Below are positions 18,345 to 25,175 of a stretch of DNA of 27,796 nt, piece after piece (the first letter of the stretch is position 1; every line of letters begins with the position of its first letter). The notes under the pieces are model-generated. The model did not search any database and was not told the origin of the DNA. It saw nothing but the letters and a program-made list of their open reading frames with translations. Origin of the DNA: DASPWV01 sp046727855 (GTDB lineage: Bacteria; Acidobacteriota; Vicinamibacteria; Vicinamibacterales; UBA2999); assembly GCA_046727855.1 (NCBI GenBank), contig JBKPDL010000149.1, forward strand, positions 1-27,796, read 5' to 3'. A program made the position numbers and the translations under genes.

Positions 18345-18540
18345 AGAATTGCACAAAAGTCACAGATCGGAACAAAACGGCGAATTTGCCACAGCGGTGT
18401 GGCATGTAAACTCTTGATTTATCGCGATTTATCGCCATTTGTTCTACGCTGGAGCACTGGTCTAAACTGGCACATCAACGAACAAAGATGTCATCGACCT
18501 GACGCACAAAATTGACTCGCCTTGGCACTTTTCCCGCTGA

Positions 18541-18993
18541 ATGCGGCTTTTTGGCAAAATACACCGGTTGTTGACGATGACTGCCGACTCTACCGCCCAG
18601 CGCGAGAAACTGCGAGCCACACATCGAGTACGGCTGGTGAAATCCCACGAGGAGGGGTTTGCTGCGGCGGAAGTTCCCGTTGGCGTGTACGGGTTTACGA
18701 GCTCCGCAGGTCTGGCCGCGCCACTGTTCGCGGCGCAGCATTATCGTAACTTCGAAATGCATCACTTGCCTAATGGGGAGATTGCGATCGTCGGGTTTGT
18801 GGCACCCGAGGATGCGCGACGGCTGGCCACAGCCACCGCTCCCGTCACCATCACAATCTTTCCAGAGATCGAGGGGCAGGCGACGGAGATTGTCGCGATT
18901 GCCTACTCACAAATCGTGCAACACCGGCAATATGCTGTTCGCAACGCCTCGGGCCTATTGCTGCAGGTCACGCCCGAACCAGCGCTGCTTTGA
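18541..18993 (+). CDS. Uncharacterised protein of about 140-150 residues
   Basis: The frame gives 150 residues from ATG 18541 or 138 from ATG 18577; neither start has a binding site, and the first 12 residues look less protein-like. No family is recognised. The product is soluble, with no signal peptide. It has a Gly/Ala-rich middle (PVGVYGFTSSAGLAAPLFAA), then YRNFEMHHLPNGEIAIVGFV, PEDARRLATATAPVTITIFP and HRQYAVRNASGLLLQVTP. The alternation of beta-like strands and the PEDARRL helix suggest a small alpha/beta domain. It is divergent from the S8 peptidase and stands alone ahead of the stem-loop block at 19013. Confidence 0.6.
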   Translation: MRLFGKIHRLLTMTADSTAQREKLRATHRVRLVKSHEEGFAAAEVPVGVYGFTSSAGLAAPLFAAQHYRNFEMHHLPNGEIAIVGFVAPEDARRLATATAPVTITIFPEIEGQATEIVAIAYSQIVQHRQYAVRNASGLLLQVTPEPALL

Positions 18994-19012
18994 CCGCCAA
19001 GCTTGATTTTTA

Positions 19013-19349
19013 CTTGTTGTTCTTAGACCGTTATGCGGCCACACGTGAATTTTGTACGCGTCGTGGACCCGCATAACGGTCTACGGCGCGCGGAGCGCGC
19101 CAAGGCAACAACAAGAACTAGCCAAGGGCCGCGGAGTTAGCCGGATATCAAGGGCAGGGCCCTTGGCTGGGAGCCTTGACGGCCCGAAATTTCGACGAAT
19201 GAGTCAACCTTTCTCCGTCAAGGCGACGCCCCGCCGGAGGCGGGGCAAGACAACATAGAGACTAACGAGGCCTAGTCTCAGACCGACCGACAAGTTGGCA
19301 TAGATCCCAACATGCTCGACGGTCTCAGGCAGGGCCTCGTTAGTTCTTA
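19013..19349 (+). other. Block of seven end-to-end stem-loops (possible structured RNA or palindromic element)
   Basis: Perfect arms, in order: an outer 9-bp stem 19013-19021/19107-19115 enclosing a 15-bp stem TAGACCGTTATGCGG (19024-19038/19069-19083) and a 7-bp GGA-loop hairpin (19085-19101). Next come an 11-bp stem (19120-19130/19158-19168), a 10-bp stem (19173-19182/19215-19224), an 8-bp GGA-loop hairpin (19228-19246) and a 12-bp stem (19261-19272/19333-19344) with inner pairings AGACCG/CGGTCT and GTTGG/CCAAC. Gaps between elements are 3-14 bp. GTTCTTA occurs at both ends (19019-19025 and 19343-19349). There is no coding frame of note. The block lies 73 bp ahead of the baeRF gene and could be its leader, a separate RNA or a mobile palindromic element. 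Confidence 0.7.
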
Positions 19350-19417
19350 ATTCTCTCCACCCGCACCACGAGCGCACCATGAAGACCTCGGCGTATCGAT
19401 TGCAATGAGTCGGAGAC

Positions 19418-20578
19418 ATGGCAAAAACGAGTCCGGCTCCTGCCACACCTTTGCGCGAACAGCTGGAGAAGTTGGCAGCGCTCGAGCCACAAGACGCGCC
19501 CGTGCTGAGTCTCTATCTCAACCTGGCGGCCGATCAGCATGGACGTGACAGCTTCGATCCTTTTCTGCGGAAGGTGCTGGCGGAGCGTCAAAAGGCGTTT
19601 CTCGACAACACACCCGAACGGGACAGCTTCGATCGCGACGTCGAGCGCATCCACGCGTATCTCGCCGACGAGGTGAACCGTTCCACGAACGCCGTGGCCA
19701 TCTTCGCGTGCTCAGCGGCGAACGGCCTCTTCGAAGCCGTTCAGCTGCAGGCGCCGGTCGAGGAGCACTGGCTGTTCGTTGGCTCAGTTCCTCATCTCTA
19801 CCCTTTGGCCAAGCTCGTCGATCGCTACCCCCGTTATGCCGCCGTCGTCCTCGATACGCACCGGGCGCGCATTGTCGTCTTTGCGTTGGGCGCGATCGAA
19901 CGGCGCGAGGAAGTGACCGGCGTCAAGACACGGCGCAGTGCAATGGGCGGGTGGTCACAGGCGCGTTATCAGCGCCGGGCCGAGAACTTTCACCTTCACC
20001 ATGTCAAGGAAGTCGTCGAGACGCTCGACAGGATTGTGAGTGCCGAAAACATTCCGCAGGTGATCATCGCGGGCGACGAAGTGGTTGTGCCTCTCGTGAA
20101 AGCGCAGTTGCCGCAGCGGCTCCACGACAAGCTCGTCGATATCATCCACGTCGAAAACGACGTGGCCGAGGCCGATCTTCTGCGCTCTACCCTGGAGACC
20201 CTTCACGAGAAAGACGCGGAAAACGACGTGCAGGCTGTACAGAACGTGGTTGGTGCGTGGCAAGCCAATGGCCTGGGCGTCATCGGGCCCGAAGCCACCT
20301 TGAACGCGTTGACGCTCGGCCAGGTGGACGAACTGCTGATCGCGGCTACGCCCGAGGCGTTGAAAGTGCCACAAACCATGCCGGCCCCGCCAGTGACCGG
20401 CGACCACGTCATGGCGGCGACGTCGGCTCCGGCAGGCGCCGATAACGATCGCCTGAAGCTGGCCGCGGAATTGGTCCATCGCGCCCACCAGACCGGTGCG
20501 CGCGTACGCGTCATCGAAGACGCGGGATTGCTAAAAGATTTCGGCGGCGTTGCAGCATCACTACGTTTTCGTGTTTAA
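19418..20578 (+). CDS. baeRF/Vms1-Ankzf1-family release-factor-like peptidyl-tRNA hydrolase
   Basis: This 386-residue protein resembles the bacterial archaeo-eukaryotic release factor (baeRF) group. An N-terminal domain starts VLSLYLNLAADQHGRDSF, then comes LFVGSVPHLYPLAKLVDRYPRYAAVVLD. The catalytic loop region AMGGWSQARYQRRAENF places G177, G178 and Q181 where eRF1 and Vms1 carry their GGQ/GxxQ tRNA-cleaving motif. An eRF1-like central domain follows (EVVETLDRIVSAENIPQVIIAGDEV), and a C-terminal helical domain ends the chain. Relatives hydrolyse peptidyl-tRNA on stalled ribosomes; function in bacteria is mostly inferred. A GGAG just before ATG 19418 serves as binding site, though close. The long structured block lies directly upstream, and the product ends before a repeat-containing spacer. 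Confidence 0.82.
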   Translation: MAKTSPAPATPLREQLEKLAALEPQDAPVLSLYLNLAADQHGRDSFDPFLRKVLAERQKAFLDNTPERDSFDRDVERIHAYLADEVNRSTNAVAIFACSAANGLFEAVQLQAPVEEHWLFVGSVPHLYPLAKLVDRYPRYAAVVLDTHRARIVVFALGAIERREEVTGVKTRRSAMGGWSQARYQRRAENFHLHHVKEVVETLDRIVSAENIPQVIIAGDEVVVPLVKAQLPQRLHDKLVDIIHVENDVAEADLLRSTLETLHEKDAENDVQAVQNVVGAWQANGLGVIGPEATLNALTLGQVDELLIAATPEALKVPQTMPAPPVTGDHVMAATSAPAGADNDRLKLAAELVHRAHQTGARVRVIEDAGLLKDFGGVAASLRFRV

Positions 20579-20590
20579 GTATCCCGCAAC

Positions 20591-20649
20591 GACGTACGGA
20601 GCGCGGATGTCCCCGATGACGTACGGAGCCGCGGATCTCCAGGTCCGCG
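20591..20649. repeat. Dispersed palindromic repeat, copy 3 (tandem, diverged)
   Basis: The motif GACGTACGGAG is present twice (20591-20601 and 20618-20628). Each is followed by a form of the CGCGGA palindrome; the second is nearly complete at 20630-20649 with one arm mismatch. The copy lies just before the start of the basic protein gene. Confidence 0.75.
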
Positions 20650-20660
20650 AGGGAGACACT

Positions 20661-21233
20661 GTGAGCAGACACAACAAGGTCAATCCGGATCACTACACGA
20701 TGGCCGGCCGGCTTTCCCCTGACGACCTCGCACGCGAGCGCATGCGGCAGGGCGAGCAGCAGCTCGAAGGCGGACGGCGGAGCAAGAAAGCCATGCCGCC
20801 ATGGGTGGCAAACGATGCCGCAGGCGACGGTGGATCGGACGACGCCGATGACGACATAACCGATGAAGCCGCCGAAACGAGCGGCGCCAGCGACGATATC
20901 GACGAGCCGATGAGCGCGGCAGGCGACGACCAGGCCGAAGACCTCGGCGCAGACGAGGCGGCGGCGCCGGCGCGCAGAGGCAGTCGTCCGGCGCCGCGGC
21001 GCAGGACGACAGGCGGAGGGGCCGCGAAACGGAAGTCGACCAAGACTTCAGGCGGGCGCCGCACGGCAAAGACGCGCAAATCGCCAACGGCCCGCGGCGC
21101 TGCCGCGCGTCGTGCCGCCAAAAAGCGTGGCGGCGCGCGCAAGGGACGCGCGAAAAGCAGCGCATCCGGCGCGAAACGAAAGGGGGGCGCGCGCGCCAGC
21201 AAGAAACGGGCAGCCAAACAGCGCAAGCGCTAA
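20661..21233 (+). CDS. Basic, Lys/Ala-rich histone-H1-like protein
   Basis: The protein has 190 residues from GTG 20661, chosen because GGGAG at 20651-20655 is well placed. Upstream in-frame codons fall inside the palindromic repeat. It has three zones: a short conserved-looking head (NPDHYTMAGRLSPDDLARER), an acidic middle (residues about 50-105, rich in Asp, Glu and Ala), and a tail of about 75 residues made mostly of Lys, Arg, Ala, Gly and Ser (for example KKRGGARKGRAKSSASGAKR). Such tails resemble eukaryotic H1 and the AlgP/HctB group and probably bind DNA or RNA. The acidic middle could act as a charge shield. No domain family is assigned; composition-based naming only. Confidence 0.7.
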   Translation: MSRHNKVNPDHYTMAGRLSPDDLARERMRQGEQQLEGGRRSKKAMPPWVANDAAGDGGSDDADDDITDEAAETSGASDDIDEPMSAAGDDQAEDLGADEAAAPARRGSRPAPRRRTTGGGAAKRKSTKTSGGRRTAKTRKSPTARGAAARRAAKKRGGARKGRAKSSASGAKRKGGARASKKRAAKQRKR

Positions 21234-21239
21234 AGATGC

Positions 21240-21245
21240 TATGTT
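21240..21245 (+). promoter_or_regulatory. Candidate -10 box (TATGTT) placed for a leaderless transcript
   Basis: The box ends 6 bp before ATG 21252 and begins 6 bp after the stop of the preceding gene. No Shine-Dalgarno is present before the ATG. Confidence 0.35.
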
Positions 21246-21251
21246 CCCGGC

Positions 21252-22139
21252 ATGTCGGAGACAGTCGGGTTCATAGGTCTCGGCGTCATGGGGCGCCCCA
21301 TGGCGCGCAATCTTCTGAAACGCGGCTTCGCGCTGATCGTCAACAGCCGAAGCCGCGGACCGATCGACGAGCTCGCCGCTGCCGGCGCCCAGCCGGCGCT
21401 CTCGCCTGCTGACGTCGCTCGCGCCACTCAGCGCATCGTCACGATGCTTCCGGATGGACCGGATGTCGAAAAGGTCCTCACCTCCGCCAACGGTGTGTTC
21501 GAGAGCGTGCAATCCGGCACGATCATCATCGACATGAGCACCATCGCGCCGGCGACCGCGCGCCGCATGGCGATAGAAGCGGCGGCACGGAGCGCGACCT
21601 ATCTCGATGCGCCGGTGAGCGGCGGCGAGATTGGCGCGATCGACGGCACGCTCTCCATCATGATCGGAGGTGACGCGCAGGCAATCGAAACGGTCCGGCC
21701 GATCCTCGAAGCGATGGGGAACAAAGAGCGGATCGTTCGCATCGGTGATTCCGGCGCGGGTCAGATCTGCAAGGCATGTAATCAACTCGTCATCGGCGGC
21801 ACGCTCGCGGCGGTGGGTGAAGCGTTTGCGCTGGCGCGCAAAAGCGGCGTAGATCCCGCCAAGGTGCGCGCCGCCTTGCTCGGCGGCTTTGCCGCGAGTC
21901 GCGTCCTCGAAGTGCACGGGCAGCGGATCCTCGAGGGCAACTACAAGCCGGGATTTCCGGTGCGTCTCTATCGCAAGGATCTTCGCATCGTGATGGACGC
22001 GCTCAACGAAACGCACACGCCCGCGCCGGTTACTGCCCTGGTGCAACAATTGCTCAACGCGTTGTTGGCGGAGCAACGCGAGAACGACGACTATTCGGCG
22101 CTCGCTACGGTAATCGCGCGCCTCGCCCGGCTCGAGTGA
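21252..22139 (+). CDS. NAD(P)-dependent beta-hydroxyacid dehydrogenase (GarR/MmsB family)
   Basis: This 295-residue protein is complete for the 3-hydroxyisobutyrate dehydrogenase superfamily. The Rossmann motif is at residues 6-14 (GFIGLGVMG) and the substrate-binding loop is DAPVSGGEIGAIDGTLSIM (119-137). The catalytic Lys is K174 in GAGQICKACNQLV, with N177 four residues after the conserved Gly-rich turn. The C-terminal helical domain ends YSALATVIARL, as in tartronate semialdehyde reductases. The family reduces or oxidises small beta-hydroxyacids such as tartronate semialdehyde, 3-hydroxyisobutyrate or succinic semialdehyde. The exact substrate is not fixed by the motifs. It is cytoplasmic, and no glyoxylate or valine pathway gene is adjacent. 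Confidence 0.9.
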   Translation: MSETVGFIGLGVMGRPMARNLLKRGFALIVNSRSRGPIDELAAAGAQPALSPADVARATQRIVTMLPDGPDVEKVLTSANGVFESVQSGTIIIDMSTIAPATARRMAIEAAARSATYLDAPVSGGEIGAIDGTLSIMIGGDAQAIETVRPILEAMGNKERIVRIGDSGAGQICKACNQLVIGGTLAAVGEAFALARKSGVDPAKVRAALLGGFAASRVLEVHGQRILEGNYKPGFPVRLYRKDLRIVMDALNETHTPAPVTALVQQLLNALLAEQRENDDYSALATVIARLARLE

Positions 22140-22140
22140 G

Positions 22141-22175
22141 GTGTCAGGTATCAGGTATCGGGTGGCAGGTGTCAG
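22141..22175. repeat. Heptamer tandem repeat (GTGTCAG type) before the RluA-family gene
   Basis: Five consecutive 7-bp units: GTGTCAG, GTATCAG, GTATCGG, GTGGCAG, GTGTCAG. They start 2 bp after the dehydrogenase stop and end 9 bp before the ATG at 22185. Confidence 0.9.
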
Positions 22176-22184
22176 CACACGCAC

Positions 22185-23087
22185 ATGATGCGCCACGTCA
22201 CGATCGATCGCGGCGATGTTGGACAGCGGATGGATCGCGTGCTAATGCGTCACCTGCACGACGTTCCTGGACTCTCGCGCAATAAGATTCAACGCTTGAT
22301 CGATATTGGCGCCGTACTTCTCAACAGCAATCCGGCGCCGCGCGCATCGTGGCGGATCGCGCCGGGCGATTGCCTCTCGATTGCCTTACCAACGCACGCA
22401 CGGCGCGAGCGTGCCAAGCCCGAAGCGCTGCCACTCGACATCATCTTCGAAGATGACAACTTGATGGTCGTCAATAAACCCGCCGGTCAAATCTCGCACC
22501 CCGCGTTTCGCAACACGACCGGCACGCTCATCAACGCCCTTCTCGCGCATGCTGCCGGGCGGTGGACACCGGCACTCGTGAATCGACTCGACAAAAACAC
22601 TTCTGGCCTCGTGCTCGTTTCCAAGACCGGCTCTGTGCATGCCGCGCTCCAGATAGCGATGTACCGCAGCGCAGTGGAGAAGGACTATCTAGCGATCGTC
22701 CTGGGGAGACCCACGCCCGCGCGAGGCACGATCGATCTTGGGCTCGACCGCGATCCGTGGGATCGCCGCCGGGTGATGGTGCGCGATCGCGGCGGGCAAC
22801 CGAGCGTCACCCGCTACGCACGGCTTTCGACTGTGTCTGCCGGGAAACTGTCACTCGTGCGATGTCGCCTGATCACCGGCCGTACGCATCAGATTCGCGT
22901 GCATCTTGCAGCGAAGAAATGGCCGATTCTTGGCGACCCGGTCTATGGCGTGAAGGATCCTCGCATCAAGCGTCAGGCGCTGCATGCATGGCGCCTCGCA
23001 TTCGTTCATCCACACACGCGGCAGCGCGTTGAGTTCGTCGCACCCATGCCCGCCGACATGGCGAACCTACTGACACCTGACAGCTGA
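22185..23087 (+). CDS. RluA-family RNA pseudouridine synthase
   Basis: This 300-residue protein has an N-terminal S4-like RNA-binding segment (VGQRMDRVLMRHLHDVPGLSRNKIQRLID, residues 12-40). The pseudouridine synthase domain follows: IFEDDNLMVVNKPAGQISHP, LVNRLDKNTSGLVLVSK with catalytic D136, and TGRTHQIRVHLAAKKWPILGDPVYG. The usual HRLD is NRLD here. The family isomerises uridines in 23S rRNA or tRNA; RluD or RluC cannot be distinguished with certainty. The start may be 22185 or the next ATG at 22188. The last residues TPDS and the stop codon are inside the inverted heptamer array that follows. Placement between two heptamer arrays is unusual. Confidence 0.9.
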   Translation: MMRHVTIDRGDVGQRMDRVLMRHLHDVPGLSRNKIQRLIDIGAVLLNSNPAPRASWRIAPGDCLSIALPTHARRERAKPEALPLDIIFEDDNLMVVNKPAGQISHPAFRNTTGTLINALLAHAAGRWTPALVNRLDKNTSGLVLVSKTGSVHAALQIAMYRSAVEKDYLAIVLGRPTPARGTIDLGLDRDPWDRRRVMVRDRGGQPSVTRYARLSTVSAGKLSLVRCRLITGRTHQIRVHLAAKKWPILGDPVYGVKDPRIKRQALHAWRLAFVHPHTRQRVEFVAPMPADMANLLTPDS

Positions 23088-23097
23088 CACCTGAGAG
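23070..23097. repeat. Heptamer tandem repeat, inverted orientation, at the end of the RluA-family gene
   Basis: Four 7-bp units on the opposite orientation to the upstream array: CTGACAC, CTGACAG, CTGACAC, CTGAGAG. The array encodes the last residues of the gene and its stop codon (TGA 23085-23087). Confidence 0.85.
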
Positions 23098-23104
23098 CAG
23101 ATCG

Positions 23105-23387
23105 TCAGCGCACGTAGTGATTGAGCCGAATCTCGTCTTCCAGGCTCTTCCGCCGCGCCGATGCGCTCGAGTGATCGGAGAAGAAGAAATTGGTCGACCC
23201 ATCGACAACGACTTTCTGACCGTCCACGATCAGCGCACCGGGCAGTTTCCATTCGGCGTAACTGCTACCGAGCTTGACGCTCGACGCCGCGGGTTTTTTG
23301 CGCCGACACGTCACCGCTACCGGCGAGAAGTCCGAGCACCACGACCCCGCCGAGAACGACTGCCAGCGCGCGATCACCGTCTCTCAT
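23105..23387 (-). pseudogene. Small secreted protein gene split by a frameshift in an A6 run
   Basis: Two overlapping minus-strand frames look like one gene. From ATG 23387, preceded by AGGTGAGG at good spacing, the first frame encodes a clear signal peptide (RALAVVLGGVVVLGLLAGSGDVSAQ) but then hits a stop. The second frame carries a plausible mature part (SSYAEWKLPGALIVDGQKVV, then TNFFFSDHSSASARRKSLED) ending at 23105. They join if one base is removed from the A6 run at 23299-23294. The product would be about 93 residues and secreted; no family is recognised. It is the last gene after the tandem-FKBP gene, 7 bp past its stop. A sequencing error, a true indel or slippage are all possible. 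Confidence 0.55.
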
Positions 23388-23394
23388 CACGACC

Positions 23395-24210
23395 TCACCT
23401 GATGGCCAGGAGATCGATATCGAATACGAGCATGCCCTGCGGTCCCTTCCGGCCTTGATATGCCAGGCGGGCAGGAATCCAAAACCGCGTTTTTTCTCCC
23501 ACTACCATCAATTGCACGCCTTCGGTCCACCCTTCGATGACCTGGTCGAGGCCAAAGGTTGCGGCGGCCCCGCGCACAACTGAACTGTCGAACATCTTTC
23601 CATCCGTTGACCAGCCGGTGTAATGGACGGTAACGCTGCTCTGTTTCGTCGGGTGGTCGGTCCCTGTGCCGGGTCGCAGCACCTTGTACGCAATCCCGGA
23701 AGACGTCTTCTGCGCATCCGCAGGGGGCTTGGCAACGTCCGGGGGTGCCACCCGCGGATCAAGGATGATGTCCAACAATTCGACATCGAACACGACCATT
23801 CCCTTGGGTCGTCCCGCCTGACCGCGAAACGCGATCTCCTCGGGAATCCAGAAGCGCCGCTTTTCGCCGACGGTCATCAACTGCACGCCTTCGCCCCACC
23901 CTTTGATCACGTTCTCGATCAGGAACGTGCTGGGGACCTTCCGCGCGTGCGAGTTGTCGAACATCTTTCCGTCGATCGTCCAGGCTGTGTAGTGGACGGT
24001 CACCGCATCCCTGGCTCCAGGACGTGTGTCGCTCTTACCGGCCTCGAGTACTTTCGACGCCAGTCCGGCCGGCGTCTTCTGTGCATCGGACGGCGGCGCC
24101 GCCACATCCGGTGGCGCAGGTGTTGGTTCAGGTCTTGGCGGCTGCTGCGCGAGCAGCGTGGATGCGAAAACAACGGCGACAAACCCGGCACATGCGACGC
24201 GAGATTTCAT
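23395..24210 (-). CDS. Secreted tandem FKBP-type peptidyl-prolyl cis-trans isomerase
   Basis: This 271-residue protein has a signal peptide (residues 1-21, ending LLAQQ) and a Pro-rich spacer. It then carries two full FKBP domains: about 48-150 (VTVHYTAW, FLIENVIKGWGEGVQLM, RFWIP, GMVVFDVELL) and about 163-271 (VTVHYTGW, FGLDQVIEGWTEGVQLM, RFWIPARLAY, LVFDIDLLAI). The spacers also repeat (APPSDAQKT and KPPADAQKT), so the whole module was duplicated. FKBPs catalyse proline cis-trans isomerisation; the location should be periplasmic, for folding of exported proteins. Domain 2 matches the active-site pattern more fully. The gene lies 12 bp after the metallophosphoesterase stop and just ahead of the small secreted protein, so these three form one operon. 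Confidence 0.92.
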   Translation of the reverse strand: MKSRVACAGFVAVVFASTLLAQQPPRPEPTPAPPDVAAPPSDAQKTPAGLASKVLEAGKSDTRPGARDAVTVHYTAWTIDGKMFDNSHARKVPSTFLIENVIKGWGEGVQLMTVGEKRRFWIPEEIAFRGQAGRPKGMVVFDVELLDIILDPRVAPPDVAKPPADAQKTSSGIAYKVLRPGTGTDHPTKQSSVTVHYTGWSTDGKMFDSSVVRGAAATFGLDQVIEGWTEGVQLMVVGEKTRFWIPARLAYQGRKGPQGMLVFDIDLLAIR

Positions 24211-24222
24211 GCTGACATCCTA

Positions 24223-25116
24223 TCAATGGCACGGCGTCGTTCCGTTGTCCGCCAAGGTCCCGCCGCTCGCTTCGAGAAACTCCCAATCGTAGGAATCGGG
24301 TCGCAGCGTGAAACGCATGATGCCGTGGGTCGAAATGCGGACACTGGAATTCGGCGCGACACGGACGAAGTCGTAGAGCTGCGCGCCGCCCGTGCCCACG
24401 ATGAACTGACGGACACCTTGTTCGTCAGGCCGGCCATCGCCATCCTGACGTGAAAAGCGCTCATAGAAGTGTTCGTGCGCGTTGACCACGACATCCACAT
24501 CGTTGTCATCGAGCAGTTTGAAGAGATCGCGCATGACCAGGTAAGGGCCGTTCGGACCGGAGGTGAACACCGGACGATGCCAGATGGCCATCTGACAGCG
24601 CGCCCGGCGTTCCTGCAGTATCTGACGGACGAACTCGTATTGCGCCGAGCCGGGGCGGGCGTCAATTTCCGAGTTCAGCATCAGAATCAACCACTCGCCG
24701 AGCACGAGGCGGTAGTAGCCGGAGCCGGGAGGCCCCGCGGCGGAGCCAAAGAACTGAAAATATGCCGCCGCGTTGGGAGACTCGTATTCGTGATTGCCTG
24801 GAACGGGATGCCACCGATCAACGGCGTGTCCCCAGAATGGCCGAAAACATTCGATGAAGCTCGCGGTGCTGCCATGGGGGTAGGCGATGTCGCCGGCGAG
24901 GAAGACGTCGCCGAGCGTGTTTTGAATCAATTGACCGGTGGCGGCAACCGCCGGTGACCCGCACAAGCCGATGTCGCCTGCGCCAATCAGGACTGCGGTG
25001 CGCGAGCCGAGCGGCGGCTCTCCCCCACCACGAGGCGTCGGCGAGGTCGGACTGTCCTTGCCGCATTGAGTGGCGAGGACCGCCAGCACGAACGCGCTGA
25101 CGCGGAAGCTCTTCAC
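24223..25116 (-). CDS. Exported calcineurin-like metallophosphoesterase (purple acid phosphatase-like)
   Basis: This 297-residue protein starts at GTG 25116. An N-terminal hydrophobic stretch ends at Cys18 (VLAVLATQCGKD), which may be a lipoprotein site although the residue before Cys is not typical. The five metal-binding blocks are present: GAGDIG (D48), LAGDIAYP (D76, Y79), PGNHEYE (N108, H109), AIWHRPVF (H180) and NAHEHFYER (H214, H216). The family hydrolyses phosphomonoesters or diesters using two metal ions. The FYER after the last His pair resembles eukaryotic-type purple acid phosphatases. The gene starts an operon with the FKBP protein and is divergent from the STAS-DUF4956 gene across 59 bp. 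Confidence 0.9.
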   Translation of the reverse strand: MKSFRVSAFVLAVLATQCGKDSPTSPTPRGGGEPPLGSRTAVLIGAGDIGLCGSPAVAATGQLIQNTLGDVFLAGDIAYPHGSTASFIECFRPFWGHAVDRWHPVPGNHEYESPNAAAYFQFFGSAAGPPGSGYYRLVLGEWLILMLNSEIDARPGSAQYEFVRQILQERRARCQMAIWHRPVFTSGPNGPYLVMRDLFKLLDDNDVDVVVNAHEHFYERFSRQDGDGRPDEQGVRQFIVGTGGAQLYDFVRVAPNSSVRISTHGIMRFTLRPDSYDWEFLEASGGTLADNGTTPCH

Positions 25117-25143
25117 CTTTGTGAAGACTTACCATACGTGGTA
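25111..25143. promoter_or_regulatory. Two small palindromes in a divergent promoter region
   Basis: CTTCAC-CTTT-GTGAAG (25111-25126) overlaps the metallophosphoesterase start, and TACCA-TACG-TGGTA (25130-25143) lies in the gap. Either could be an operator for the divergent pair. No factor can be named. Confidence 0.3.
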
Positions 25144-25175
25144 GCGTTCCGCCACCAGCCTCTTTGGCGCTAAAC

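Noticed and set aside
19261..19344. Integron attC site
   Set aside because: CTAAC/GTTAG at the ends resembles R-box cores, but the boxes mismatch RYYYAAC/GTTRRRY by one base each, there is no spacer with extrahelical bases in the expected place, and no integrase or cassette array is near.
20550..20660. Upstream TTG extension of the basic protein
   Set aside because: It overlaps the end of the baeRF gene and the palindromic repeat; the GTG at 20661 has a clear Shine-Dalgarno.
23105..23377. Intact 90-residue protein from ATG 23377
   Set aside because: Its first 27 residues look random, while the alternative frame has a Shine-Dalgarno, ATG and signal peptide; a frameshift is a better explanation.
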